NCBI RefSeq assembly: GCF_900100265.1
Contig: NZ_LT629696.1
Coordinates: forward strand, 868,001 to 932,000
Length of the DNA: 64,000 nucleotides
Source: Leifsonia sp. 466MF
GTDB taxonomy: Bacteria > Actinomycetota > Actinomycetes > Actinomycetales > Microbacteriaceae
Direction of reading: 5' to 3'
Of this stretch, positions 8,759-17,057 are shown piece after piece. A model generated the notes under the pieces. The model saw only the letters and a list, made by a program, of their open reading frames with translations, searched no databases and was not told the DNA's origin. The stretch's first letter is position 1, and the number at the start of each line of letters is the position of its first letter. Position numbers and translations under genes: made by a program.

Positions 8759-9238
8759 ACGACCAGCACCTTCGTCGTCGTCGCGTTCCTCCGGGGACGC
8801 GGCGACGACGTGTTTCCGGCCACGTTTCCGGCCGGCGACTGGCCGCTGCACGTCACCATCGTGCCGCCGTTCGACACCGAACTCGATGCGGATGCGGTCG
8901 CCGCGCTCATCCCGCGTGTTCCGCCCATCCCGGTCGTCGCTGCAGCCCGCGAGCGGTTCGGAGCCCACCGGACGGTTCCGGTGACGGTGCTGCGCGCCTC
9001 CGAGCCGCTGCATGCGCTGCACCTCGCGGTGGTGGATGCGCTGGAGGCCGCCGGCGCCGTCATCCGCGACCAGCGCCACCTGCGAGACGGCTACCGTCCG
9101 CACGTCACGGACCAGTCAGCCGGCCGTCTGCATCCCGGCGAGCACGCCCTCCTCGCGGAGCTCTCCGTCGTCGCCCGCGCTCCGCACTCCACCCGAACCG
9201 TCGCCGCGCGCATCCCCCTCGCGCCCCTCCGCCCCTAA
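8759..9238 (+). CDS. 2'-5' RNA ligase/phosphodiesterase family protein with probable ACG start
   Basis: About 159 residues with the two HxT motifs of the 2H phosphoesterase fold: HVTIVPPF and, about 80 residues later, RPHVTDQ. Such proteins act on 2',3'-cyclic or 2'-5' phosphates of RNA or nucleotides; the substrate here is unknown. The first canonical in-frame start is GTG at 8810, but that would remove the first beta strand (TSTFVVVAFL). ACG at 8759, two bases after the gpmA stop, gives a full-length (M)TSTFVVVAF start and differs from ATG by one base. It probably depends on translation of gpmA. Confidence 0.75.
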   Translation, partial: TTSTFVVVAFLRGRGDDVFPATFPAGDWPLHVTIVPPFDTELDADAVAALIPRVPPIPVVAAARERFGAHRTVPVTVLRASEPLHALHLAVVDALEAAGAVIRDQRHLRDGYRPHVTDQSAGRLHPGEHALLAELSVVARAPHSTRTVAARIPLAPLRP

Positions 9239-9245
9239 CGCCCCT

Positions 9246-9326
9246 GACTCAAGCCAACAGCTCCTGAGTTTTTCGCGCGAAACGCCGGAGCGCGAGGCGA
9301 AAACTCAGGAGCTGTTGGGTTGAGTC
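9246..9326. repeat. Long-arm inverted repeat between convergent genes (copy 1 of a dispersed family)
   Basis: The arms 9246-9272 and 9300-9326 are 27 bases each with one mismatch, around a 27-base loop. The spacer separates the 2'-5' ligase gene from phoU, which face each other. The left arm shares 29 consecutive bases (9250-9278) with the left arm of the element at 35926-36004. It probably serves as a bidirectional terminator, though its arms are much longer than termination needs. Confidence 0.85.
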
Positions 9327-9337
9327 GGGAGAGTGGA

Positions 9338-9994
9338 CTAGGAGGCGAGCTCGGGCGCCCAGTCGCCGGTGGCGAGGTACTGCACCTTCTTCGCGATCGA
9401 GACCGCGTGGTCGGCGAAGCGCTCGTGGTAACGGGAGGCGAGGGTCGCGTCGACCGTGTCGACGGCCTGACCCTTCCACGTCTCGCCGAGCACCTTGTCG
9501 AAGACGCTGATGTGCAGCTCGTCGATGTCGTCGTCGTCGTTGCGGATCTCGTCCGCGAGACGGATGTCCTGCGAGCGGAGCAGCTCGGCCAGTTTCTGCG
9601 CGATCTGCACGTCGAGGCGACCCATCTCGGCGAAGGTCGACCGGAGGCTCTTCGGCACGACCTTGTCCGGGAACCGGTACCGGGCCAGCTGCGCGATGTG
9701 CTCGGCCATGTCGCCCATCCGTTCGAGCGACGCGCTGATGCGGAGCGCGCTCACGACGATGCGCAGGTCGCGGGCGACCGGCTGCTGCCGGGCGAGGATC
9801 TGGATGGACAGCTCGTCGAGCAGCACCGTCAGCTCGTCGATGCGGTGGTCATTCGCGATGACGTCCTCGGCGAGCGTCACATCCGAGTCGTTGAACGCCT
9901 GCGTGGCGTTCTGGATGGAGCGGACGACCAGCTCGGCGATCTCGACGAGGCGGTCCTGAACTTCCGCCAGCTCCTGCTGGAAGACTTCGCGCAT
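9338..9994 (-). CDS. phoU: Phosphate signalling regulator PhoU
   Basis: The 218-residue protein consists of two three-helix PhoU repeats. Metal-binding style motifs are seen in ERMGDMAEHIAQLARYR (first repeat) and YHERFADHAVSIAKKV (second repeat). PhoU restrains the phosphate histidine kinase and Pst transporter when phosphate is ample. The start at MREVFQQEL was chosen because AAGGA lies about ten bases upstream. It is divergent from senX3, so the sensor kinase, regulator and their negative modulator are adjacent. The pst transporter genes are not in the window. Confidence 0.92.
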   Translation of the reverse strand: MREVFQQELAEVQDRLVEIAELVVRSIQNATQAFNDSDVTLAEDVIANDHRIDELTVLLDELSIQILARQQPVARDLRIVVSALRISASLERMGDMAEHIAQLARYRFPDKVVPKSLRSTFAEMGRLDVQIAQKLAELLRSQDIRLADEIRNDDDDIDELHISVFDKVLGETWKGQAVDTVDATLASRYHERFADHAVSIAKKVQYLATGDWAPELAS

Positions 9995-10074
9995 GGGGTG
10001 TGGTCCTTCCTGGCGTGCGCGGGCACGCGGGATGTCGGGGCCTTCTGACCCCGTATTGCATGTTCGCCGTGGCA

Positions 10075-10103
10075 GGTTAACAAACGGTGCCCCCTGGCTG
10101 AAC
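10075..10103 (-). promoter_or_regulatory. Possible PHO box (RegX3/PhoP-type direct repeats) between phoU and senX3
   Basis: On the minus strand three heptamers follow one another with an 11-base period: GTTCAGC, GGGCACC and GTTAACC. They resemble the actinobacterial PhoP repeat GTTCACC with one, two and one mismatches. The site lies 81 bases upstream of the phoU start and 85 bases from senX3. A plus-strand GTTCGCC (10062-10068) lies beside it. Spacing and place fit autoregulation by RegX3, but the match is partial. Confidence 0.4.
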
Positions 10104-10187
10104 ACTGTCTAACGTACCCGCGAAAACACGCGGCCGGTGGCGGGATGCGTCCATGCGCGTGCATCGTGATCACCTACGCTTGGGGCC

Positions 10188-11339
10188 ATGGACTCCACCT
10201 GGTTGGTGCTGCTGTCGCTGGGCCTGGGGCTCGCCGTCGGCGCCGGTTTCGTGTGGATCCTGCACATCGCCGCGCGACGCGGCCATCACGCCGCCGAGGT
10301 GGTCAACCCGGCGGTGCCGGACGGCGTCGACCAGGTGCTGGACGCGCTCGAGTCCGCCGGCGTCGTGCTCGACCCGTCCAACAACGTCATCAAGGCGTCG
10401 CCGGGCGCCCACGCCATCGGCTTGGTCTGGAACGGCGCCCTCGTGCACCCGCACCTCGTCGACCTGGTGAACCGGGTGCGACGGAGCGGAGAGTCGCTCA
10501 CCGAGGAGTGCGAGCTGTCGCGCGGGCCGTTCGGCGACGCCGGCATCCATCTGAGCGTGCGCGTCGCCCGGCTCGGCTCGCGCTACATCCTGCTTCTCGC
10601 GGAGGACCGCACCGAGTCGTTCCGGCTGGATGCGGTGCGCCGCGATTTCGTCGCGAACATCAGCCACGAGCTCAAGACGCCGATCGGAGCCGTCAGCCTG
10701 CTCGCCGAGGCGCTCGACGGCGCCTCCGACGACCCGGAGCAGGTGCGCCGCTTCGCCCTGCGGCTGTCGGAGGAGGCGCAGCGCCTCGCCCGCATCACGC
10801 AGGACATCATCGAGTTGAGCCGGCTCCAGGCGACGGATGCGCTGGGCAACGCGACCGAGCTGTCCGCCAGCAAGGTCGTCAAGGCCGCCATCGACCAGAA
10901 CCGTGTGGCGGCGGAGACCCGCAACATCGAGATCGCCATGCGCGGCGACAAGGACGCCCAGGTCATCGGCAACGAGAACCTGCTGGTCACGGCCGTCCAC
11001 AACCTCATCTCGAACGCCATCCAGTACTCGCCGGACGACTCCCGCATCGGGATCGGCGTGCGCAACACCGGAGGCGTGGTCGAGATCGCGGTGACCGACC
11101 AGGGCGAGGGGATCCCCGAGGAGGACCTCGACCGGGTGTTCGAGCGCTTCTTCCGTGTCGACCAGGCCCGCTCGCGCAACACCGGCGGCACCGGGCTCGG
11201 CCTCTCCATCGTCAAGCACGCCGTGCAGAACCACGGCGGCGAGGTGCGCGTCTGGTCACAGCCCGGCCGCGGTTCCACGTTCACGATCCGGTTGCCCGAG
11301 GCATCCAGTGTCCGACCCCCGTTAGGAGACAACCAGTGA
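10188..11339 (+). CDS. senX3: Phosphate-responsive sensor histidine kinase SenX3
   Basis: A 383-residue kinase with an N-terminal membrane segment (about 4-26), a PAS-like region (about 45-140), the dimerisation/phosphoacceptor helix FVANISHELKTPIGA with H160, and a catalytic domain with NLISNAIQYS, DQGEGIPEEDLDRVFERF and GGTGLGLSIVKH. It lacks a large extracellular sensor domain, as is typical of SenX3. TACGCT lies seven bases before the ATG, consistent with a leaderless message. It is followed without gap by regX3 (GTGA overlap), and phoU is divergent. Confidence 0.92.
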   Translation: MDSTWLVLLSLGLGLAVGAGFVWILHIAARRGHHAAEVVNPAVPDGVDQVLDALESAGVVLDPSNNVIKASPGAHAIGLVWNGALVHPHLVDLVNRVRRSGESLTEECELSRGPFGDAGIHLSVRVARLGSRYILLLAEDRTESFRLDAVRRDFVANISHELKTPIGAVSLLAEALDGASDDPEQVRRFALRLSEEAQRLARITQDIIELSRLQATDALGNATELSASKVVKAAIDQNRVAAETRNIEIAMRGDKDAQVIGNENLLVTAVHNLISNAIQYSPDDSRIGIGVRNTGGVVEIAVTDQGEGIPEEDLDRVFERFFRVDQARSRNTGGTGLGLSIVKHAVQNHGGEVRVWSQPGRGSTFTIRLPEASSVRPPLGDNQ

Positions 11340-12019
11340 CATCCATCCTGCTCGTCGAGGACGAGGCCTCGCTCAGCGAGCCGCTCGCGTACCTGCTCAA
11401 GCGGGAGGGCTACGAGGTGGAGGTCGCAGAGGACGGCCCGTCCGCGCTGGCCGCGTTCGACCGCGACGGCGCCGACCTCATCCTGCTCGACCTCATGCTC
11501 CCGGGCATCCCCGGCACCGAGGTGTGCCGCGAGATCCGCACCCGCTCGAACGTTCCGATCATCATGCTGACCGCCAAGGACTCCGAGGTGGACATCGTGG
11601 TCGGGCTGGAGCTCGGCGCCGACGACTACGTCACGAAGCCGTACTCGTCGCGGGAGCTGCTGGCGCGCATCCGTGCGGTGCTCCGCCGCCGCGTCGACGA
11701 GGAGGAGCAGCAGGATGACGGCGTGCTCGAGGCCGGAACGGTGCGGATGGATGTGGACCGCCACACGGTCGCCGTGAACGGCGCGGAGATCTCCATGCCG
11801 CTGAAGGAATTCGAGCTGCTCGAGCTGCTGCTGCGCAACGCCGGACGCGTGCTGACCCGGGGACAGCTGATCGACCGGGTGTGGGGGAGCGACTACTTCG
11901 GCGACACCAAGACGCTCGACGTGCACATCAAGCGCATCCGCTCGCGCATCGAGGAGAGCCCCTCGGAGCCGCGGATGCTGGTGACCGTGCGCGGGCTGGG
12001 CTACCGCTTCAACGCCTGA
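11336..12019 (+). CDS. regX3: Phosphate response regulator RegX3
   Basis: A 227-residue OmpR/PhoB-family regulator. The receiver has ILLVEDEASL, phosphoacceptor D52 in LLDLMLPG, the switch threonine in IMLTAKD and the lysine in DDYVTKPYSS. The winged helix (about 130-225) ends VRGLGYRFNA. The GTG start overlaps the senX3 stop and has TTAGGAGAC upstream at the right spacing. The pair should activate phosphate-scavenging genes when phosphate is scarce. Confidence 0.93.
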   Translation: MTSILLVEDEASLSEPLAYLLKREGYEVEVAEDGPSALAAFDRDGADLILLDLMLPGIPGTEVCREIRTRSNVPIIMLTAKDSEVDIVVGLELGADDYVTKPYSSRELLARIRAVLRRRVDEEEQQDDGVLEAGTVRMDVDRHTVAVNGAEISMPLKEFELLELLLRNAGRVLTRGQLIDRVWGSDYFGDTKTLDVHIKRIRSRIEESPSEPRMLVTVRGLGYRFNA

Positions 12020-12052
12020 GGCGTCTCCCGGCCTGCTCGTCCCGAACACGAA

Positions 12053-12085
12053 GAAGCCGCCCCACGCGATGCGCGGGGCGGCTTC
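12053..12085. terminator. Bidirectional terminator hairpin between regX3 and the lipoprotein gene
   Basis: The arms GAAGCCGCCCC (12053-12063) and GGGGCGGCTTC (12075-12085) pair perfectly across 11 bases, with extra pairing in the loop. No U-tract follows on either strand. It lies between convergent genes and can serve both. Confidence 0.75.
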
Positions 12086-12109
12086 TGCTGTCTGGGTGCC
12101 GGCCGGTGA

Positions 12110-12616
12110 TCAGCCCGCGGCCGGCAGGATGGTCGGCGGCACGAGGCTCGCGTACTCGGGCAGCTGGCCGTCGAGCACGGGGACCTTGAGGTTCACGCCG
12201 GTCTCGTCGCCGTACTGGAAGTAGACGGGGAACAGGGCGCCGGGCTTGGTGGTGAACTCCGGGATGAGGACATTGCCGGTGCCGCCGTTCTCCGGGTCCT
12301 GGCCGAGCTGCTTGACCTGGCCGGGCTGGACGGTGACGTACGCCGCGCTGGAGCTCTGGTCGCCGGCGCTGATGGCGACGCGGTGGCTCTTGGTGTCGGT
12401 GTTCACGAGGGTCACGACGAGGTTGCCGACCGTTCCGTCTTTCGCGTCGGTGACGATGATCGCGTTGCGGACGTCGATCGAGCCGACATTCCCGCTCACG
12501 CCGTCGCTCGCGTCGTAGTGCTTCGTGGTGGCCTGTGGGGCGATGAAACCGCATCCCGCGGTGCCGAACGCGACGGCCAGGGCGAGGGCGACGGACGCCG
12601 CGACTCGAGCTTTCAC
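12110..12616 (-). CDS. Secreted lipoprotein, LpqE-like by position
   Basis: The 168-residue protein has a lipoprotein signal (VKARVAASVALALAVAFGTAGC) with the lipidated cysteine near residue 22. The mature part is a beta-rich domain with conserved phrases IDVRNAIIVTD and GNLVVTLVNTD, similar to the small copper-chaperone-like or LpqE folds. It is divergent from carD, as lpqE is in mycobacteria. Starting at the GTG at 12616 rather than further upstream leaves the signal peptide at the extreme N-terminus, and GGGAGG stands at good spacing. Function unknown. Confidence 0.72.
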   Translation of the reverse strand: MKARVAASVALALAVAFGTAGCGFIAPQATTKHYDASDGVSGNVGSIDVRNAIIVTDAKDGTVGNLVVTLVNTDTKSHRVAISAGDQSSSAAYVTVQPGQVKQLGQDPENGGTGNVLIPEFTTKPGALFPVYFQYGDETGVNLKVPVLDGQLPEYASLVPPTILPAAG

Positions 12617-12755
12617 TGAATGACCCTCCCGGTGATTTTCCCCTGCAACTCTATCCCATCCGGAGGGGTCGTCCGGGGCGTCGGGAGGCGTGAGGGCGAA
12701 CCTTAGCACGTGCCTCATGTGGTATCCTATTCATTGCTGAAGGGACAACAAATCT

Positions 12756-13238
12756 ATGCTTTTCGAGGTTGGCGAGACCGTCGTCTATCCGCACCACGGT
12801 GCCGCAACGATCACCGAAGTCAAGAAGAGAATCATCAAGGGTGAAGAGAAGCTGTACCTCAAGCTCAACGTGACGCAGGGCGACCTGACCATCGAGGTCC
12901 CCGCCGAGAACGTCGATCTGGTCGGTGTGCGCGACGTCATCGGCCGCGAGGGTCTCGACCGCGTCTTCGAGGTGCTGCGCGCTCCGTTCACCGAGGAGCC
13001 GACCAACTGGTCCCGCCGCTACAAGGCCAACCTGGAGAAGCTCGCTTCCGGCGATGTCATCAAGGTCTCCGAGGTCGTCCGCGACCTGTGGCGTCGCGAC
13101 CAGGACCGCGGTCTCTCCGCCGGTGAGAAGCGCATGCTCGCCAAGGCCCGCCAGATCCTGATCTCCGAGCTCGCGCTCGCAGAGAAGACCGATGACGAGA
13201 AGGCCTCCAGCCTGCTCGACGAGGTGCTGGCCTCCTAG
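12756..13238 (+). CDS. carD: CarD/CdnL RNA polymerase-binding transcription factor
   Basis: A 160-residue regulator that binds the RNA polymerase beta subunit and stabilises open promoter complexes at rRNA and many other promoters. The N-terminal Tudor-like domain ([17 protein letters not shown], about 1-60) contacts polymerase; the helical C-terminal domain carries W85 in [10 protein letters not shown], the wedge tryptophan that packs against the upstream edge of the -10 bubble. AGGGA lies ten bases before the ATG. A TATCCT hexamer at 12723-12728 is a plausible -10 element. Confidence 0.96.
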   Translation: MLFEVGETVVYPHHGAATITEVKKRIIKGEEKLYLKLNVTQGDLTIEVPAENVDLVGVRDVIGREGLDRVFEVLRAPFTEEPTNWSRRYKANLEKLASGDVIKVSEVVRDLWRRDQDRGLSAGEKRMLAKARQILISELALAEKTDDEKASSLLDEVLAS

Positions 13239-13254
13239 GCGCTCCCGACGAATT

Positions 13255-13289
13255 CGAAGGCCTCGTCGCTCCGTGCGGCGGGGCCTTCG
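13255..13289 (+). terminator. Terminator hairpin after carD
   Basis: CGAAGGCC (13255-13262) pairs with GGCCTTCG (13282-13289) around a 19-base GC-rich loop, 17 bases after the carD stop. The T-content after the stem is low. The next gene, ispDF, has its own -10 element at 13314, so this hairpin likely separates the two transcripts. Confidence 0.65.
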
Positions 13290-13325
13290 TCGTGCGCGGA
13301 GCGGGCCGCCGGGTACGCTCGACGC

Positions 13326-14483
13326 GTGGACAGCATCCCCGGACCGCGCGTCGCGGTCGTCGTCGTGGCAGCAGGATCGGGCACGCGCCTGGGCGCCGAG
13401 CTCCCGAAGGCTTTCGTGCCGTTGCACGGCCTGACGCTGCTCGAGCGGTCGCTCCATGCCGTCCGCGGCATGCGGCACGCTGTCGACCCGATCGTCGTCG
13501 CGCCGTCCGACCGTCTCGACGAGGCCGAAGCCTTGGCGCGGCGCGCGATCGGCGGCCCGGTGACGGTCGTGGCCGGCGGCGCGACCCGGCAGTCGTCCGT
13601 CGCGGAGGGGCTCGCCGTGGTGGATGCGCGAGCCGACATCGTCCTCGTTCACGACGCGGCCCGGGCGCTCGCGCCGACCGAGCTGTTCGATGCGGTGGTG
13701 GATGCGGTGGTCGAGCGCGGATACGGCGTGATCCCCGGCCTGCCGGTCAGCGACACGGTGAAGCGCGTCGGTGACGACGGCCAGGTGCACGAGACCGTCG
13801 ACCGGTCCGCGCTGTCGGCCGTGCAGACGCCGCAGGGATTCCCGCGCGAGCAGCTGCTGACGGCGTACGCGCTGGCCGAGAGCGACGAGACGGACGACGC
13901 TGGGCTCGTGGCCGCCGCAGGCTTCCGGGTGGATGTGGTGCCCGGCGACGCGCACGCCTTCAAGGTGACCACGCCGTGGGATCTCCGGCGGGCCGAGGAG
14001 CTGCTCGCGGGATCCACGACGCCGAGGATCGGCAGCGGGAGCGACACGCACGCCTTCGACGAAGGCGCGGAACTGTGGCTCGCCGGGCTGCACTGGCCGG
14101 GGGAGCCGGGGCTCGCCGGGCACAGCGACGGCGACGCCGTGGCGCACGCGATCGTCGACGCACTGCTGTCCGCCGCGGGGCTGGGCGACATCGGCGGGGT
14201 GTTCGGGACGGGCGATCCGCGGTTCTCGGGCGCCCACGGGGATGTGTTCCTGGCCGAGGCTCGGCGCCTCGTGGAGGAGGCGGGATTCCGGATCGGGAAC
14301 GTGGCCGTCCAGGTGGTCGGCAACCGGCCGAAGTTCTCGCCACGCAGGCAGGAGGCGCAGGACCGCCTCTCGGCGATCCTCGGGGCTCCGGTGTCGGTCG
14401 GGGCGACCACGACGGACGGGCTCGGCTTCACCGGACGCGGCGAGGGGATCACCGCGCAGGCGACCGCGCTACTCCTGGGCTGA
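13326..14483 (+). CDS. ispDF: Bifunctional IspD/IspF isoprenoid enzyme
   Basis: A 385-residue fusion of two MEP-pathway enzymes. Residues about 1-230 are the cytidylyltransferase that makes CDP-methylerythritol ([20 protein letters not shown] with the CTP-binding loop). Residues about 235-385 are the cyclodiphosphate synthase (metal ligands in SDTHAFD and [14 protein letters not shown]). Proteobacteria and actinobacteria often fuse these two non-consecutive steps. TACGCT lies six bases before the GTG start with no Shine-Dalgarno sequence, suggesting a leaderless message. cysS follows after 88 bases. Confidence 0.94.
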   Translation: MDSIPGPRVAVVVVAAGSGTRLGAELPKAFVPLHGLTLLERSLHAVRGMRHAVDPIVVAPSDRLDEAEALARRAIGGPVTVVAGGATRQSSVAEGLAVVDARADIVLVHDAARALAPTELFDAVVDAVVERGYGVIPGLPVSDTVKRVGDDGQVHETVDRSALSAVQTPQGFPREQLLTAYALAESDETDDAGLVAAAGFRVDVVPGDAHAFKVTTPWDLRRAEELLAGSTTPRIGSGSDTHAFDEGAELWLAGLHWPGEPGLAGHSDGDAVAHAIVDALLSAAGLGDIGGVFGTGDPRFSGAHGDVFLAEARRLVEEAGFRIGNVAVQVVGNRPKFSPRRQEAQDRLSAILGAPVSVGATTTDGLGFTGRGEGITAQATALLLG

Positions 14484-14571
14484 ATCCGTCCACAAGCCAC
14501 GACAGCACGAGGTTTTCCCCAACTCGGTCATGACGGAGCGACGGCCGGGTCGTGGCCCGTAGGCTTATGCC

Positions 14572-16005
14572 GTGACTCTTCGGCTCTACGACACCAAGGC
14601 GGGCGCTCTGCGCGACTTCGTCCCGTTGCGCGACGGCGAGGTCGGAATGTACGTGTGCGGGCCCACTGTGCAGTCGTCGCCGCACATCGGGCACCTGCGC
14701 TCGGCCCTCGTCTACGACCAGCTGCGGCGGTGGCTCAGCTACCGCGGCCTCGACGTCACGCTGGTGCGCAACGTCACGGACATCGACGACAAGATCCTGG
14801 TCAACGCGGCGGCCGCGCAGGCTGCAGGGGGCAGCGAGGAGTGGTGGGCGCTCGCCTACCGCTTCGAGCTGGAGTTCAGCGACTCGTACCGCGCGATCGG
14901 TGTCCAGCCGCCCACCTACGAGCCCCGGGCGACGGCCAGCATCCCGCAGATGCAGGAGATCATCCAACGCCTCATCGACGCCGGTCACGCCTATGCGGCA
15001 GCGGACGGCTCAGGAGACGTCTACTTCGATGTGAAGAGCTGGCCGTCCTACGGCGAGCTCACCCGGCAGAGCATCGACAACATGGAGGCCGCGGCCGACG
15101 CAGATCCGCGCGACAAGCGCGACCCCCGCGACTTCGCTCTGTGGAAGGGCCGGAAGGAGGACGAGCCCGCCTCGGCGGCGTTCCCCTCGCCCTGGGGCGA
15201 CGGGCGCCCCGGCTGGCACATCGAGTGCTCGGCCATGTCGCGCCGCTACCTCGGCCCGCAGTTCGACATCCACGGCGGCGGACTCGATCTCCGCTTCCCG
15301 CACCATGAGAACGAGCTGGCGCAGTCGACGGCGGCGGGGGATGCCTTCGCGAACTACTGGGTGCACAACGGCCTCGTCAACGTGAACGGTCAGAAGATGA
15401 GCAAGTCGCTCGGCAACTCGGTCTACGCGGCCGATCTGCTGGGTGCCGCGCGTCCCCTGGTCGTGCGCTACTACCTCGGATCAGCGCACTACCGGTCGAC
15501 CATCGACTACCACGACGGCTCGCTGAGCGAGGCCGAGGCCGCGCTCGACCGCATCGCCGGGTTCTTCGAGCGCGTGGAGCGGCGGCTGTCCGGAACCAGG
15601 TTCGCCGGGCACGGCGTCGAGGTCGTCCCCGACGCCTTCGCCGAGGCGATGGACGACGACCTCGCGGTGCCGCAGGCGCTCGCCGTGCTCCATGACACCG
15701 TGCGTTCAGGCAACGCGGCGCTGGATGCGGAAGACTTGGAGGCAGCGGCCACCGCGCGCGGGCATGTTCTCGCGATGACGGAGGTGCTCGGCATCAACCC
15801 GCTCTCGCCCCAGTGGCGGAGCGGGGGCTCGACCGCCGCGGACTCCGCGCTCGGCGAGCTCATCGGTCGGCTTCTCGCCGACCGGCAGGCGGCCAGGGCC
15901 GCACGCGACTTCGCCGCAGCCGATCGCATCCGCGACGAGCTGGCGGCGGCAGGAATCACCATCGAAGACACCCCGACGGGGTCGCATTGGAGCATCGGAT
16001 CATGA
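14572..16005 (+). CDS. cysS: Cysteinyl-tRNA synthetase
   Basis: This 477-residue class I synthetase has the HIGH-type motif in SPHIGHLRS, zinc ligand regions MYVCGPTV and WHIECSAM with downstream histidines (FPHHENE), and KMSKSLGN. It charges tRNA-Cys. In this lineage mycothiol biosynthesis uses a separate paralogue (MshC), but the order carD-ispDF-cysS-rlmB and the full length favour CysS. TAGGCT lies six bases before the GTG start, so a leaderless message is likely. Its stop overlaps the rlmB start (ATGA). Confidence 0.94.
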   Translation: MTLRLYDTKAGALRDFVPLRDGEVGMYVCGPTVQSSPHIGHLRSALVYDQLRRWLSYRGLDVTLVRNVTDIDDKILVNAAAAQAAGGSEEWWALAYRFELEFSDSYRAIGVQPPTYEPRATASIPQMQEIIQRLIDAGHAYAAADGSGDVYFDVKSWPSYGELTRQSIDNMEAAADADPRDKRDPRDFALWKGRKEDEPASAAFPSPWGDGRPGWHIECSAMSRRYLGPQFDIHGGGLDLRFPHHENELAQSTAAGDAFANYWVHNGLVNVNGQKMSKSLGNSVYAADLLGAARPLVVRYYLGSAHYRSTIDYHDGSLSEAEAALDRIAGFFERVERRLSGTRFAGHGVEVVPDAFAEAMDDDLAVPQALAVLHDTVRSGNAALDAEDLEAAATARGHVLAMTEVLGINPLSPQWRSGGSTAADSALGELIGRLLADRQAARAARDFAAADRIRDELAAAGITIEDTPTGSHWSIGS

Positions 16006-17018
16006 AGAACTCGGGTGGAAAGCCCCGCGCCGGAGCGGTGCGCAAGAGCAAGAAGGGCGCCCAGGTCGGCACCGGCGGCCACGGCCGCAAGGCGCTGGAG
16101 GGCCGCGGCCCGACGCCGAAGGCGGAGGACCGCGACTACCACCCCGCGGGCAAGGCCAAGGCGCTGCGCGAGCGCGCGGCGGCGAAGGCCGCACGGAGCG
16201 GGCGCGACACCGCCCCCCGTGGCGCCTCGGGAGCCTCGCGTCGGGCGAAGAGCGGAGACGAGAGCGAGATCGTCACCGGCCGCAACTCAGTGCTCGAGGC
16301 TCTGCGGGCCGACATCCCGGCGTCGACCCTCTATGTCGCCGCGCGCGTGGAGTTCGACGACCGCATGAAGGAGATCCTCTCCATCGCGACGGGCCGGGCC
16401 ATCCCCATCCTCGAGGTCATGCGGCCCGAGCTCGACCGCCTCGCGGGCCGCGACGCGGTGCACCAGGGCGTCGCCCTGAAGGTGCCGCCGTACGAGTACG
16501 CGCACCCCGGTGAGCTGCTCGACCGCACCCTCCGTTCGTCGGAGACCCCGCTGTTCGTCGCGCTCGACGGCATCACCGACCCGCGCAACCTCGGAGCGAT
16601 CATCCGCTCGACGGCGGCCTTCGGCGGCCAGGGTGTCATCGTGCCGCAGCGCCGGTCGGTCGGCATGACCGCCGCGGCCTGGAAGACGTCGGCCGGGGCG
16701 GCCGCGCGTACGCCCGTGGCGATGGCTCCGAACCTGACGCAGACGCTCAAGGAGTTCAAGAAGGCCGGAGTGTTCGTGCTCGGCCTCGATGGCGGCGGCG
16801 ACGTCAGCCTCCCCGGGCTCTCGTTCGCCGACCGGCCCGTGGTGATCGTCGTCGGCAGCGAAGGCAAGGGCCTGTCCCGCCTGGTGACCGAGACGTGCGA
16901 CGCCGTCGTGTCGATCCCGATCTCCGCAGCGACCGAGTCGCTGAACGCCGGCATCGCGGCGAGCGTCACGCTCTACGAGATCGCGAAGCTTCGCGCCGAG
17001 GCCCGCGCCGCGAAGTAA
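16002..17018 (+). CDS. rlmB: 23S rRNA 2'-O-methyltransferase RlmB/TrmH family
   Basis: The 338-residue SpoU methyltransferase has a basic, probably disordered N-terminal extension (about 1-85) rich in Lys, Arg and Gly. This is followed by the substrate-binding domain ([11 protein letters not shown]) and the knotted catalytic domain with [32 protein letters not shown] and [15 protein letters not shown] (motifs 1-3). It is expected to methylate G2251 of 23S rRNA (E. coli numbering). The start overlaps the cysS stop. Confidence 0.9.
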   Translation: MKNSGGKPRAGAVRKSKKGAQVGTGGHGRKALEGRGPTPKAEDRDYHPAGKAKALRERAAAKAARSGRDTAPRGASGASRRAKSGDESEIVTGRNSVLEALRADIPASTLYVAARVEFDDRMKEILSIATGRAIPILEVMRPELDRLAGRDAVHQGVALKVPPYEYAHPGELLDRTLRSSETPLFVALDGITDPRNLGAIIRSTAAFGGQGVIVPQRRSVGMTAAAWKTSAGAAARTPVAMAPNLTQTLKEFKKAGVFVLGLDGGGDVSLPGLSFADRPVVIVVGSEGKGLSRLVTETCDAVVSIPISAATESLNAGIAASVTLYEIAKLRAEARAAK

Positions 17019-17023
17019 CGCGC

Positions 17024-17057
17024 GGCGTCAGACCTTCGACGGCGTCAGACCTTCGAC
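17024..17057. repeat. Perfect 17-bp tandem duplication over a stop codon
   Basis: GGCGTCAGACCTTCGAC occurs at 17024-17040 and again, without gap, at 17041-17057. The second copy contains the stop codon of the DUF4032 gene (17045-17047). The first copy lies in the short spacer to rlmB. The copies are identical, which suggests a recent slippage event. Confidence 0.9.

Noticed and set aside
8741..8770. Programmed -1 frameshift joining gpmA to the 2'-5' ligase-like gene
   Set aside because: The ligase frame is -1 to gpmA and open, but there is no slippery heptamer at AAGAAGTAG and the open upstream frame is explained by G+C content. An ACG start is simpler.
9246..9326. Insertion sequence ends
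   Set aside because: The inverted repeats are too close together to enclose a transposase and no target-site duplication or transposase gene is evident.
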